Shown: positions 1 through 11,200 of the stretch, piece after piece
How the letters are laid out: each line of letters begins with the position of its first letter
Position numbering within the stretch: position 1 is the first letter of the stretch
Assembly (NCBI GenBank): GCA_030144725.1
Contig: JASKMD010000006.1
Span: 6,327,360 to 6,391,359 of the forward strand
DNA from: Haematococcus lacustris
Lineage: Eukaryota > Chlorophyta > Chlorophyceae > Chlamydomonadales > Haematococcaceae
Direction: 5' to 3'
Length of the DNA: 64,000 nt
Translations under genes and position numbers: made by a program
Notes under the pieces: model-generated
Seen by the model: only the letters and a program-made list of their open reading frames with translations
What the model was told of the DNA's origin: nothing
Database searches by the model: none

Positions 1-575
1 AGGTTCTGCATGAGGATGTAGCAGTGCAGTGCACAAGGTCCGTTCAGTTGCACTCCACTCTTCCAATAGACCTTGGCCTAGGCGCGTGTGTATGTACGTA
101 GAACCCTCAGCTAGGTGAAGCCATCAGAAGCGCACCAAAAGGTGTGTTGCGACCGATTGCACTAGGTCCATTTGGCTCTCGCTCTAATAGTATAGCCGCC
201 TATAGTGTGCCTTAGCTGTTCCTGCTGTTCCGGATTTGCTCTATCGTCACCACAACAAATGCTAGGATCCACCTCAACAAACGAAACAAATCCACACGAA
301 GAGCCTTGACAGCACATGATTCCCCTACTATGGCGTAGAGGCTGTGTTATCTGTTATCCGAACTGTTTGCATGCAGCAAGCATCCGGCACCAATACCTGA
401 TTTCCTACCCCTCCCCCCCTGCGAGAGTCAGGCAACCAATGTTGGCATGAAACACATGCTCTGATGTAAGCAACAGCTTAAGCATTGCGCAGTGCACACA
501 TGCTACTGTGCTACAGGCAGCTGGGCTGGGGCCTTGGGTACTCGGTCAATGCTGGGTACTCCTTGCCCTTGGAGC
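1..575 (-). repeat. Fanzor-associated repeat, copy 1 (3' part of element)
   Basis: Bases 1 to about 525 are almost identical to 8452-8978. The match resumes over about 547-573, which equals 9014-9040. The element reads on the minus strand: near 573-547 it encodes KGKEYPAL, the tail motif of the Fanzor ORF at 8951-9433, after which the frame is degenerate. The copy therefore keeps the 3' flank of the element and a stump of the gene. A separate 60-bp piece of the same repeat lies at 13018-13079. The copy may extend left beyond the window. Confidence 0.75.
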
Positions 576-1008
576 CTGCTACTGGGCTGCTGCCAGAGGG
601 GCCTGCTGTTGGGCCACAGGGACCAGGGGGGGTGGTGTAGTCCCATGAGCGTGTGTATTGCACACACACGCTGACCCCATTAGTGAAAATCTGTGTATTA
701 AACACATACCCCTGGTTAGCGAGCTTGTCTACCCAGTCTCAATGATTGTGGCGGCATGCTTGGCCTCAAAGGCCGCCGCTGTGGCCCTAGTCAAGCCTAG
801 CCGACAGCACACCCCATGCAAGACCCTGTTATCTATTGCGATGAAGTGAGCCCCTGACCTGGCAATGGGGGTCAGGATGAAGGGTGGGAGGCAGGCTGGC
901 ATCCGAGGACCCTTGCCCCTGCCCTTGCCCTTGCCCCTGCCTTCACCTTTGGGTGGGGATGTTGGGGGGTTGGGGGGGTTCGGGTCCTGCCACTCCTCCA
1001 GGCACCTG

Positions 1009-1623
1009 TTAACATGAATGGCGTACAGCATCCGACAGTGCAACGGCAGTGATGGATGGCGGTGCATCAGGGTTTCCTGGGTTCACTGACTCCTCTGACT
1101 CCTCCGGGTCTACTGGGTCCTTTGGGGCTTCTGCCTCCTCTGGGTCCTCCGGCACACCGCTTCCCTCGGGGTCCTCTAGCGGGGTGTCACGCAACTCAAA
1201 ACCGTTGGAGTTAAGGCTGTACTGGCACACCACACGCGCGAACAGGTTGGACACCTCGCTGGTGATGCTGTACTTGGAGGGGGCTCCCTTGGCCCATAGC
1301 TTGAAACTAACGCTTTGCAAAGCAACGCGTGAGCACAGCATGCAGCATGTGGGGCTGGGGGCATCATGGGGAGCCCACACATGAGGAATAACAGGCCACA
1401 CCCTTCAATATGGGCATTACTTTGCTTTGCGTAGGACTTGCAATGGCCACCACTCTTACCCGGGTTAGCAAATTGCTCCCGCGTGTTGACAACCATCTGC
1501 TTGGCAAGGGCGCCGATGGTTTGGTCATCACCCTCCAGTTTGGGCTTGTCCAGCTCCACCAGCTTGGCTGTGATGGCAGCGTTGTTGGGGTCCACAAAGA
1601 AGGCCTTGGGGAGGTTACGCAGC
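1009..1623 (-). CDS. Unidentified minus-strand ORF with acidic Pro/Glu tail, probably two exons
   Basis: I do not recognise this family. The upstream block (about 1623-1469, minus) encodes a helical stretch including AFFVDPNNAAITAKLVELDK and ends at a good donor (GTAAGA). The downstream block (about 1330-1009) encodes SVSFKLWAKGAPSKYSITSE, then an acidic tail rich in DPEE, PEDPEE and DPVDPEESEE, and stops at 1009. The two blocks are in different frames, so a short intron of about 140 bases is likely, but I could not find an acceptor whose phase fits. The neighbour at 1-575 is a mobile-element fragment, so this could be element-borne or the edge of a host gene. Composition outside the blocks is not coding-like. 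Confidence 0.35.
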
Positions 1624-1830
1624 TACTGGCCCTTGCGTGCGGAGCCTCGCATTATTTGTTTCCATCCTGACAGCTCGCTCGGTGTGGCGTACTCCGCAGT
1701 CTAGTCCTTGACCCTCTTTGCCAAGAGAGGGTCCGGGATGTGAAGGTGCTGGGGAGGGTCTAGGGCGGGGGGGAGGGGGCGCCTGCTGGCCAGCATGGGG
1801 CTGCTGCGCTCTTGCAGCTTGGGCTGCCAT

Positions 1831-2240
1831 TTGACCAGTAGGACCCCTAGAGACGCATGCTTGCCCAATTGACTGCTTGTGAAACCAAGAACCAACTGCA
1901 ATGCTTGGTCATTGCAGAGTTTGTGCGATGATGGGAAGTGCAGCTCTGGAGGAGGCACTTGTGTGCCAACTGCCTCTGTTGGTAGCTCAACCCCTTCATC
2001 TGCCTCGCTTCCTCCCTTGCTGACATTTGCAGACAGTGAGTTTTGCTTGGTGTGACCTAACATTGCAAGCCACCATAGCAAGTGTGGCCCACTATCCTGA
2101 GATTGTGCATGTTGCAAGCCACCATGTTAGAGGGTGCTTTCAATTGTGGCCCACTTGCGTACGATGGTCCCATTGTACAGGCCTTCCGCTGGCATCGGTC
2201 TCCGTGCAACTGGGTTGGCAGTACCTCATGTGCCCAACAG
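1831..2240. other. No gene seen; possible 5' exons of the channel gene
   Basis: I see no supported exon here. The first confident exon of the polycystin gene begins at 2241 with an incoming partial codon, so the start codon and any signal peptide must lie upstream, either here or beyond the window. Nothing here resembles a signal peptide well enough to annotate. Confidence 0.3.
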
Positions 2241-5200
2241 GCAGCGCACCTCTGCCGAACAAGATGTGTGACCCAGGGGTTGTATCAGTTGACGCCACGT
2301 CCGGCCAAGATCTATCCCAACAGGTTTGCTCGCTGCCCAGTATCAGCCATGGCCGTCACTTGATGATGTGGTGCGCTTCGTAGCGAATGGTATGGAATGT
2401 TGACATCGCTGTGCAGGTATTGCTATGCCCTCCAGATGGTTGTTACTCATCCGACACGGGTTGTGCCGCTCACCGTGTGGGTGCCAAAGACATACTAGCT
2501 TGTGGAATTGACACAGCAACGGCTCCCATTGGCGCCACCTTCAACCTTCTTTTCCGAGTGTACAGCTCTGGTGAGCAGATGCAAACCATGCTTAGCTTGG
2601 CATGGGCGCAGGCATTGCACGGATTACTAGGACAACTGCAAGTGCTTTGCATTGCTTTGCATTACTCTATGTGGGTGCACAGAAAAAGGGCTATGCCCTT
2701 GTGTGCATTCTTATCTACACACCTCGTGCTCTCACCAGACTTCGTGCTTGTCACGTGCAGAGGGCCTGAGTGCCTCCTTGACGCGAGTCATCACAGTCGT
2801 ATCTCCATGTTCAACAGACGAATTTTATTGCAATGGAGTTTGCAGCCAGGTATGCGCATGGCATACCCAGTGCCCACTGCCCATACCCATTTCAATCTGT
2901 TGCCCGGCAAAACAGCTATGCTGACACGAATGCGTGCTTGGGCGTGTGTGTAGGTGTCATGTGATGTGCTCCAGGCTTTTCAAGAGCCCTCCATCTCCAC
3001 AGCCCCTCCCCAAATCATCTTGCTGCCTTCTTTAGCCACCAACCTCAGCACTACCTTAGCAAGCAACGCAACTGTACACCTGCCTTACGGACGGTGAGCC
3101 CTGACATGGGTCCAATGTCTTGATCGTAATGATGAGGGTAATGATTGGATGACTTGACTTGTGCCAAACAGGGTGGCTCCATTGACACTGACGCCCTGCG
3201 TGACCAACGCCTCCTTGGGGAGTGCGAGCCCCACATGCGCTGCGATTGGCCGTGACGTGGCCGAGGGCGATGTCAGTGCCAGTATTCTGGAGCCCACCGC
3301 CATCCCAACACCCATTTCTAGCACAAGGTGGGTACCTGATGCCGACAAGTTCAAATGAGCACTGCTGCCAACACCCCAACAAATCCTGTGCTGACACATA
3401 GACTTGCATGTGAGCTGGTGCTGGTGCTGCTGCACATGTAGCCTTGAGATGTGAGTCAAGGGGATGGGTGGGGACAATACAAGGGTGTGGTGCTGCCACT
3501 ACCATGACTGCCAGTGTTGTGTGGAAAGGAAAGAGCCTGCCCAGTTGTGTTGTTGCCATCCACACGTACTAGGTGCTCAACTGTGGAACTCACTTCGGGG
3601 ACCTGTCTTCCTGGCTTCTACCTACTCTCCTATCAAGCAACGAATGCCCAAGGCACAAGCAGCTCCCCAGCCTTACTTCATGTATATGTCGAGCAACAGG
3701 TGGGTGTGACACAGCTCGGCCGCGACCATGCACCTGCACCCAACACCTTGCACTCACCGTGTTTGCACCAGCTCCTCATGCGTGGTACTGAGCCATGTGC
3801 ACATTACTCAAGCTCCATCTGATTGCTCCATCTTGCTCAACACAGAGTACCAGCCAGCTTTCCTACTCCTTCGTGGTCCCGGCTGCTGACACGTCAGACG
3901 CAGACACGGCTCGCCAGCTGGCTGCTCAACTGCTTTCCAACGCCAGTTTAGTAAACAGCCTGGTGGCAGAGCAGCAGCTACCAGCCTTTGGAATCCACCC
4001 TGCCTACCAGCCCTATGTTCAACCACCCATCACCACCAGGCTGGTGCAAGCTACAGTGCTCCAGGCGACAGCCAGGCTTGCAAATAGTAGCGCAGGCAGC
4101 GGTCTGACACCATGGCTGGTGGATGTGACCGTCAACGTGACCATGGTGAGGAAGCAAACAAGCATCGCCTTTGTAGCTGGCGCTCCACACCCACTCTCTG
4201 CAACAATACCAAGTGGGCATGTTCAATGCCTAGCAAGGGACAAATCGGAGAGATTAGAGAGATCAGAGAGTGATTAGAAGTGGAGCATTGTGGCGCAGCT
4301 ATTGCTTTCTAAGGGTGGGAGCTCAGGGGCTGAGCACATTATGTGTGCCGCAGGCATCTTGCGTTACCCCACCAAGCACCTCAGCTCCCTCCCTTCGCCG
4401 GCGCCAGCTGCTGCACCAGTATGGGGAGCAGCGCCCCCTGAGCGAAGAGCTGCATGCAGCACCTTATGAAGATGTGGGCAGCTCCCTCAAGGGCCTCCTG
4501 GGCGCCCAGGTGCCACGACGTCTCCGAACCCTGGCCCTGGCTGCTAGCAAGGCCACAACGTTGAAACTGCGGACATTGAACGTACACCTTGGATGGGTTG
4601 CCAAGGAGGGGCTGGGTATGCTGCACCAGACCACAGCAAGGCCAGTGCCTCTGGCTGACAGCTTTGAAACCTTCATGTGGGGGCAAGGCGGCCACCAACC
4701 ATTGCCAGCTGCCAGCTGGGAGGGTGCAGCCCATCCCAGGCAGCTCATGCAGGCCAACCCTAGTGGCAGCAGCAGCAGCAGCAGCAGCTGTGGCGCAACC
4801 CCACGAGCGCCAAGTCTCGTGGGCAACTCTGGAGCAGGGCTGCCTGGTGCGCTGGTGGCTGCTTCCGTTGCCTCCACCACCTGCTCCACCCCATCCGTCT
4901 CTGCAGAGGTAATGGGTGAAGGCAGCTAGTGTAGCTGCACGCTTCTGGGTGTGGACAAGAACAACAGTAATGACAATATCAATAATGCTGTTGGACAAAA
5001 ACTAGAATTGCAGCAATGACAATAGTGATGGTAATAATGTCTGTCTGTTGCTTATCTGGTTGTTGCTGCTGCCCTGTTGTCTCTCCGTTTGGCCTGCAGG
5101 CAGTAATGCTGGGGCTGCTGACTAGCCTAGCTATAGACCTGGCCTCCACTACCTCTTCGCTGGCTGCCAGCCAAGCACTGCTGATCCAGTCGCTTCCTCA

Positions 5201-8200
5201 ACCCAATGCCGCCTTTGATACGACAGACAACCAGGCAAGTGGCAGGTCGCATTTATAGAGGCATCCACCTTCCCTGAGCCATTTGGATGTTGCATATTTT
5301 AAACACTAGCATTTGCCTGTTTACGTGCGAGGGGGGAAGCACCCGGTAATTTAAGGGCCATACCTCAATTGGCAGACGTTGCAATGCAGCCAATGGTGTT
5401 GCACTGCTTGTGCTGATCAGCCTGTCCCCCTGTTCTGTGTTGCCACCTGGCTGCAGGTGGCTGATGCAATCAGTCAACTCCGTCATGAGGTCGGCCTTGC
5501 CGTCGGAAACTCGACAAGTCGTGCTCAACAGCTGTCAAACCTCCTCTCCCTGACCCTGGCTGCCCAGGCCACCCAAAGCAGTGCCTTGTCCACCATAACG
5601 AGCCTTCTGTCTGCCAACCTGGATGCTGCGACCTCGTATGCTGAGCAGTTGGGGTTGAGCACTGGGCTGGTGCTGGCAGGCATGGGCCTGGGAGGCTTCC
5701 AGCAGAACCTGACGCAGGCTCAGCTCAATTACATGATGTGCCTCGATGACAGAGCTGCGGTGCAAGGCTTTCTTGTGCGCTTTAATATCAGCAAGTGGCG
5801 CACAGCAAGCAACGACAGCTACATTGATGGCAAAGGGGGTGCCAGGTGCGTCATAAGAGGGTCCCAGGTTTATCCAAAGGGGGGGCCAGGTAAGTGCAAG
5901 GACCCTGTATAAGTAAGGGAGTGTATACATGAGTTGGAACTGGAGATGTCCAGTGTAGGTCGACTATGAGTGTGCACCAGGGGCTAGGCATGACAGGCGT
6001 ACAACAGCCATACTAGGTCCTCTTGTTGTGAGCATGCCAAGGCTGCCAAGGCTGAGTATGGCCGCGACCTTAGGGTGTGATGGTGCTTGGCTCAATCAAT
6101 ACAGTAGAGTATGGCTGCGGCCTAAGGGTGTGGTGGCCTAAGCCTATGGTTCGGTGCAATCAATGCATGGCAATACATGACATACCATGCATGCCCCATT
6201 CAGCGAACCCTGTCAATGCTCTGACTCTGCTGTCAATCCCAATGGTGGCCCGCAGGCGGTTGTCTGCAGCTGCAAGCTCAAACTCTGCACCAGCTTCCCC
6301 CTCTGTGGTGGATTGGGATGGCTACAAATTGCTGGGCGACCTGCTGCTACTGGAGTACGACCTGGGGCAGCACCAGGACATCTCGCCGCCACGCTACGTC
6401 GGCACGGAGAAGCACAACAAAGTGCTTGGCGGTCTGATGATGCACACCCTGCGCACTCCGGTCGGCCTACAGCACTTCCAGACGGGTGCTGATGTGGTGA
6501 GTGCTGAACTGCTGATCGCTGAAAAAGTTGGACAACATACATAGGGATACATATTCCCGATGTTAGTCGCGAGAGTGAGAGTCGTGAAAGTCGAGAGAGT
6601 CACGAGTAGTGATACAGTCATAGTACTTGTAATATTCATAAAAGCTGTAGTAGTTATAGCTGCTGCCATTTTAGATGTGGTCACCACACGTTGCCACCGC
6701 TGCCACACTGCAAGTTCTCTCTCCTTTCAAAGTCACTAGCCTTCATTTTCATGTTTCGTGAGTTCATGTGTTGGGACAGGTTGTAGCAGTGGTCATGTGA
6801 CTGATGTTGCACCTGTGCCCCTGTCCGCCTCCTACTGCAGGACTGCCCCTCCCAACAGCTTGTGCAGGGCCTGGGCGCCACATGCCTTGCCCGCCTTGCT
6901 GCTAGCAGTGGGTTGCTTGACCTAGGGGGGTTTGGCACGGACCCGGTGTTCAACCCCCGCTCAACGTTGTTCAATGCTGCACTTGATGTGGCAGACTGGT
7001 GAGTGAGGGGCCCCGGTGGGCTGTTGTGAGGACACAGATGTGAGTTGGCATGTCAAAGCCCAGGTGGTGGGTTTATGCTCTTGCCCACCTGAGCTGTGTT
7101 GTGTCAGATGCAAGGGCCAAGGTAGCTGCCAACCGTTTGCATCCACGCGCGATGGTGCTGCACATCTGGTAGATGTTCACCATGCGTGCAAGCACCACAT
7201 GAACTCCAAAACAGTACCATGAAATGAAGAGCTTACTTACTACAAGCGTGATTGAGTGTGAAAACAATATGGGCCCCATGGCAGCTACCTCACCCACCAG
7301 ACATCTCTCAACATTGGAAAGTCACTCCACAAGTACGCAAGTAGCACTCCTCGTCATGGGGCAACCCATGTCACGAGGCATGCCTGAAGCACACCAAAAA
7401 ACACTGTTTCTAACATGGCAGCAGAGCAGCAAGCATCGGCTCCACTGCTGGGTGGCATGGCCGTTTCGTGGGTGCGCAGTGGCATGGTGGTGGACTCACT
7501 CTACTTGTGCCTCACTTGTTCACCTCTAGCACACATTTACCGCCGAGGAAGCCAAGCCAAGCCAAGCTGACATGGCAGCACAGCGCACCACGGCACAACT
7601 TGCCCTTGATACAACTTGCTGTTGGCCGTAGGTACAACACCAGCGCATACTCCCCAGACATGTCTCCACAGCGATCCCCTTTCGCCTTCTTCCACCAGCC
7701 TGTGCCAGGCATGCCAGCGGGGTACCCCCTGCTGGTGGACACCGCCATCAGCGCTAAGCGTGCCGCTCAGGTAGGCTGGATGGCTGGTGACACCTCTGAT
7801 AGTGTCTCTATGTGGGTGTTGCTGGTGTGTAGTAGCACCTGGCTGGAAGCTGTAGGCGTATGGCCGGTGACTGCTTGTAGGCCAATGCCATCCATGTTGT
7901 TGACGTGGTGTTGAGCTGCAGACTGGGTGTTGTAGGGCTGCTTGAGGTGGGTGGCCTTGACGTCTTCACCTTTTCATCGCGTAAGGGCCAACCTCTCGAG
8001 TATCTCCCAACCCTTGAGGCCCAATGCCTGCTGGCCTCCGTGATGGTTGAGCTGTTACTTATGCTACCCATCACCCTGCCTATGCCACCACATGGCCTTG
8101 ACATCTGCTCCTTGCATCTTATGCTGTGGCACGCAACCACTTGGCATGCAGATTAGCAGCTACTTGGCAGAGGGTGGCTTTTTGGACCGCTCCTTCACCG

Positions 8201-11200
8201 AGAGCTTGGACCTCAGAGTGGTGAGTAGCCCGTTGAGACAGATCCTGTTGAGGGGACTGTCGGAGCAGGCACTAAGACAATATGCCTGCTCAACAGCGGC
8301 CAAACCCGTCGAACAGCGGACAGGCAGAAAAGGGACTGCTATCCACATGGTTATGTCCATGTCCATGTGGTCCATGTGGTTATGACAGAGGAGGAGCTGG
8401 GATAGGGGTTCAGAACCTGGACATCACGGATGGCCATGCAATTGACACAGGTTCGGCATGAGGATGTAGCAGTGCAGTGCACAAGGTCTGTTCAGTTGCA
8501 CTCCACTCTTCCAATAGACCTTGGCCTAGGCGCGTGTGTATGTACGTAGAACCCTCATCTAGGTGAAGCTATCAGAAGCGCACCAAAAGGTGTGTTGCGA
8601 CCGATTGCACTAGGTCCATTTGGCTCTCGCTCTAATAGTATAGCCGCCTATAGTGTGCCTTAGCTGTTCCTGCTGTTCCGGATTTGCTCTATCGTCACCA
8701 CAACAAATGCCAGGATCCACCTCAACAAACGAAACAAATCCACACGAAGAGCCTTGACAGCACATGATTCCCCTACTATGGCGTAGAGGCTGTGTTATCT
8801 GTTATCCGAACTGTTTGCATGCAGCAAGCATCCGGCACCAATACCTGATTTCCTACCCCTCCCCCCCTGCGAGAGTCAGGCAACCAATGTTGGCATGAAA
8901 CACATGCTCTGATGTAAGCAACAGCTTAAGCATTGCGCAGTGCACACATGCTACTGTGCTACAGGCTGCTGGGCTAGGGCCTTGGGGGCTCGGTCTCGCC
9001 GCTTCTTGTAGCCCAATGCTGGGTATTCCTTGCCCTTGGCAGGAGCCGCTCCTAGGTGTTGCCACCTGCACAGCTCCAGTGGGCGCCACTTGCTCTCCCC
9101 TGCCCGCTGGAGGTTGAGGGCTGCGTTGCAGTCCCTGTCCACCCATTTGCCAAGGTCACCAGGGGTGTCCTGGTGCAGCTGTGGGCACCACATGAGCCCC
9201 CGCAGAGGCACCTCAAACCGCTTGCTCCAGGCTGACCGCAACAAGCGGTTCTGCACCTGACCTGACTGGGGCTTCCAGCCTTCAAGCCTGGTGGGCTTGC
9301 TGCGGTCCAGCTCAGCCTCACAGGGCTGGGGGCTGTTCATAGCTGAGCTGACCCTGCTGGTGCGGAACTTATCCACTGTCACCACCTTGCCGGGCACCCT
9401 GTCGGTTGGCTTGCCGCTGTTGGCCCTCTCCACCAGTGGGCCAGTGTCACCTATGCCTACTCTACCTGAGCTTAATTCTGGGCCTCAGGGCCAGGGGCCT
9501 CCCCAGGCTTGTCCTGGTACCCCTAGGGGGTGGGCCCTCACTGGCGACAGAGCCTTGACAGCATTGTTGCCTCAGCTGTCTCTGCTGTCCCTTCTTGCTC
9601 TATTATCACCGCAACAACTCCATCTATGCTAGGAGCCTTGACAGCCTTGTTGCAATGCCTGCCACTAGTGTTCGATGGCACCAGACCAGTTGATCAGTGT
9701 TTCTTGCGGCGCCTGCACAAGCTTCAGTACCGCTGCAAATGCCTGACTGTTGATCTTGTGTTGTTCTGTCAGTTGTTCTGTCATGCATGGTGCAAAAAGC
9801 AAATGGCATCAACATGGCAAGCAGGCAAAACGTTTTGTAGGCATGTTGATAACGAACCCCGGGTGTTGCAAGGGTTTTGTGTGTGTGTGTGTGACGATGT
9901 GTGTGATGTCTGTCTCCAGGTTACGTACAATTCCATGGCGGCTGTGCTGGGCTACTGGCGCCTACAGTTGGATTGGCGCCCGGACGGAAGCATCCTCGGT
10001 ACTCACTTCGTTGTGGTGGGTGCAGAAGATTATTGTCCCGCTGGCTGTAGTAGCAACCAGCCACATGAGGAGGAAGCACACTTCATGTCAGTATGAAGTC
10101 AAGCTTGCATGTTTCCAAAAGCATGGAAGACAGCTCCAAACAGCAGCGACAAGCCAGGCGTGGATGCATGGTGGAGCGCATTGCACGCCACATGGCCTAG
10201 GGTTCACGGTGTTTGCGACGCAGGGCTTGCCAGCGGTAGACAACTTGCGTCTTGAGACATGGACGGCAGCACAACAAGGGGTAAACATAGGTGAGCATAT
10301 CCTCGAGTGCCAAACAGCACCCCAAGCACTTCACAGCATGCACAGAGTAAGCTAAAGGTAGCGCTCTATGTTCCTAGTTTTCTGTAAGGTTACAATGCGA
10401 TGTTTAGCAAGAGCTACTTCACTGCTTCAAAGCGTTCAGGCTGCTGTTGGTTGCCTTTGCAGCTCTCCTGGTGCTAGTAGCCATGTACTTGTCATTGGTG
10501 GCAACGGACATCTACTTTCAGCTGACCCGGCAACACAAGCTTTTGCAGGTACGGGCAGCCCACTCTGTTGCTGACAACGTGCCATCATTCACTCAAGTGT
10601 TGCCATGCTTTCCCGTCTTTTCACATAGTATGTTATCGCTTTTGGTGCAGTATCTCAGATGTGGTCACGAGCATGCAAACCTACGGCCTGTGTCTGTGTG
10701 TTCATTGAGAGCAGAGCTTAGACGAGATGGAGAGGGAACAAAACGAGGGGCTGAAGCAATCACGCCAAGAGGCCCGGCAACTGCAACGCTCGGCTGCGCC
10801 AGCGCGATGGTCTTACGCCTCCCGACTGACCCCGGCTTGGCTGTTATACGAGACAGCTCTGTGTGCTGTCATGATATCAGCGATCGCTGTCTACTATGCT
10901 TTTGCAGTGCAGCTTGATCGAGGCAGTGTCTTCCATGCACAGTAAGTACACACCGTAGTGCACATAAATATTCCATGTGGATAAAGTTCATTGGTGGCGC
11001 ATGCGGGTCGTGTTACACGTTGTGCTCTCTGTGGTCTCCGCATCGCAGGTTTGCTCCCTACGATAGCATATCAGCTGCTCCGGCTCGGTACTTTTTACCC
11101 GCCCGCCAAACAGATCCCACCACCAACAACAATGTCTTGTTTCCAACAGTTGCCATGCCAAGCACTCCCCAACGTTGGAAGTTGGCTGCCGACCCTTCGG

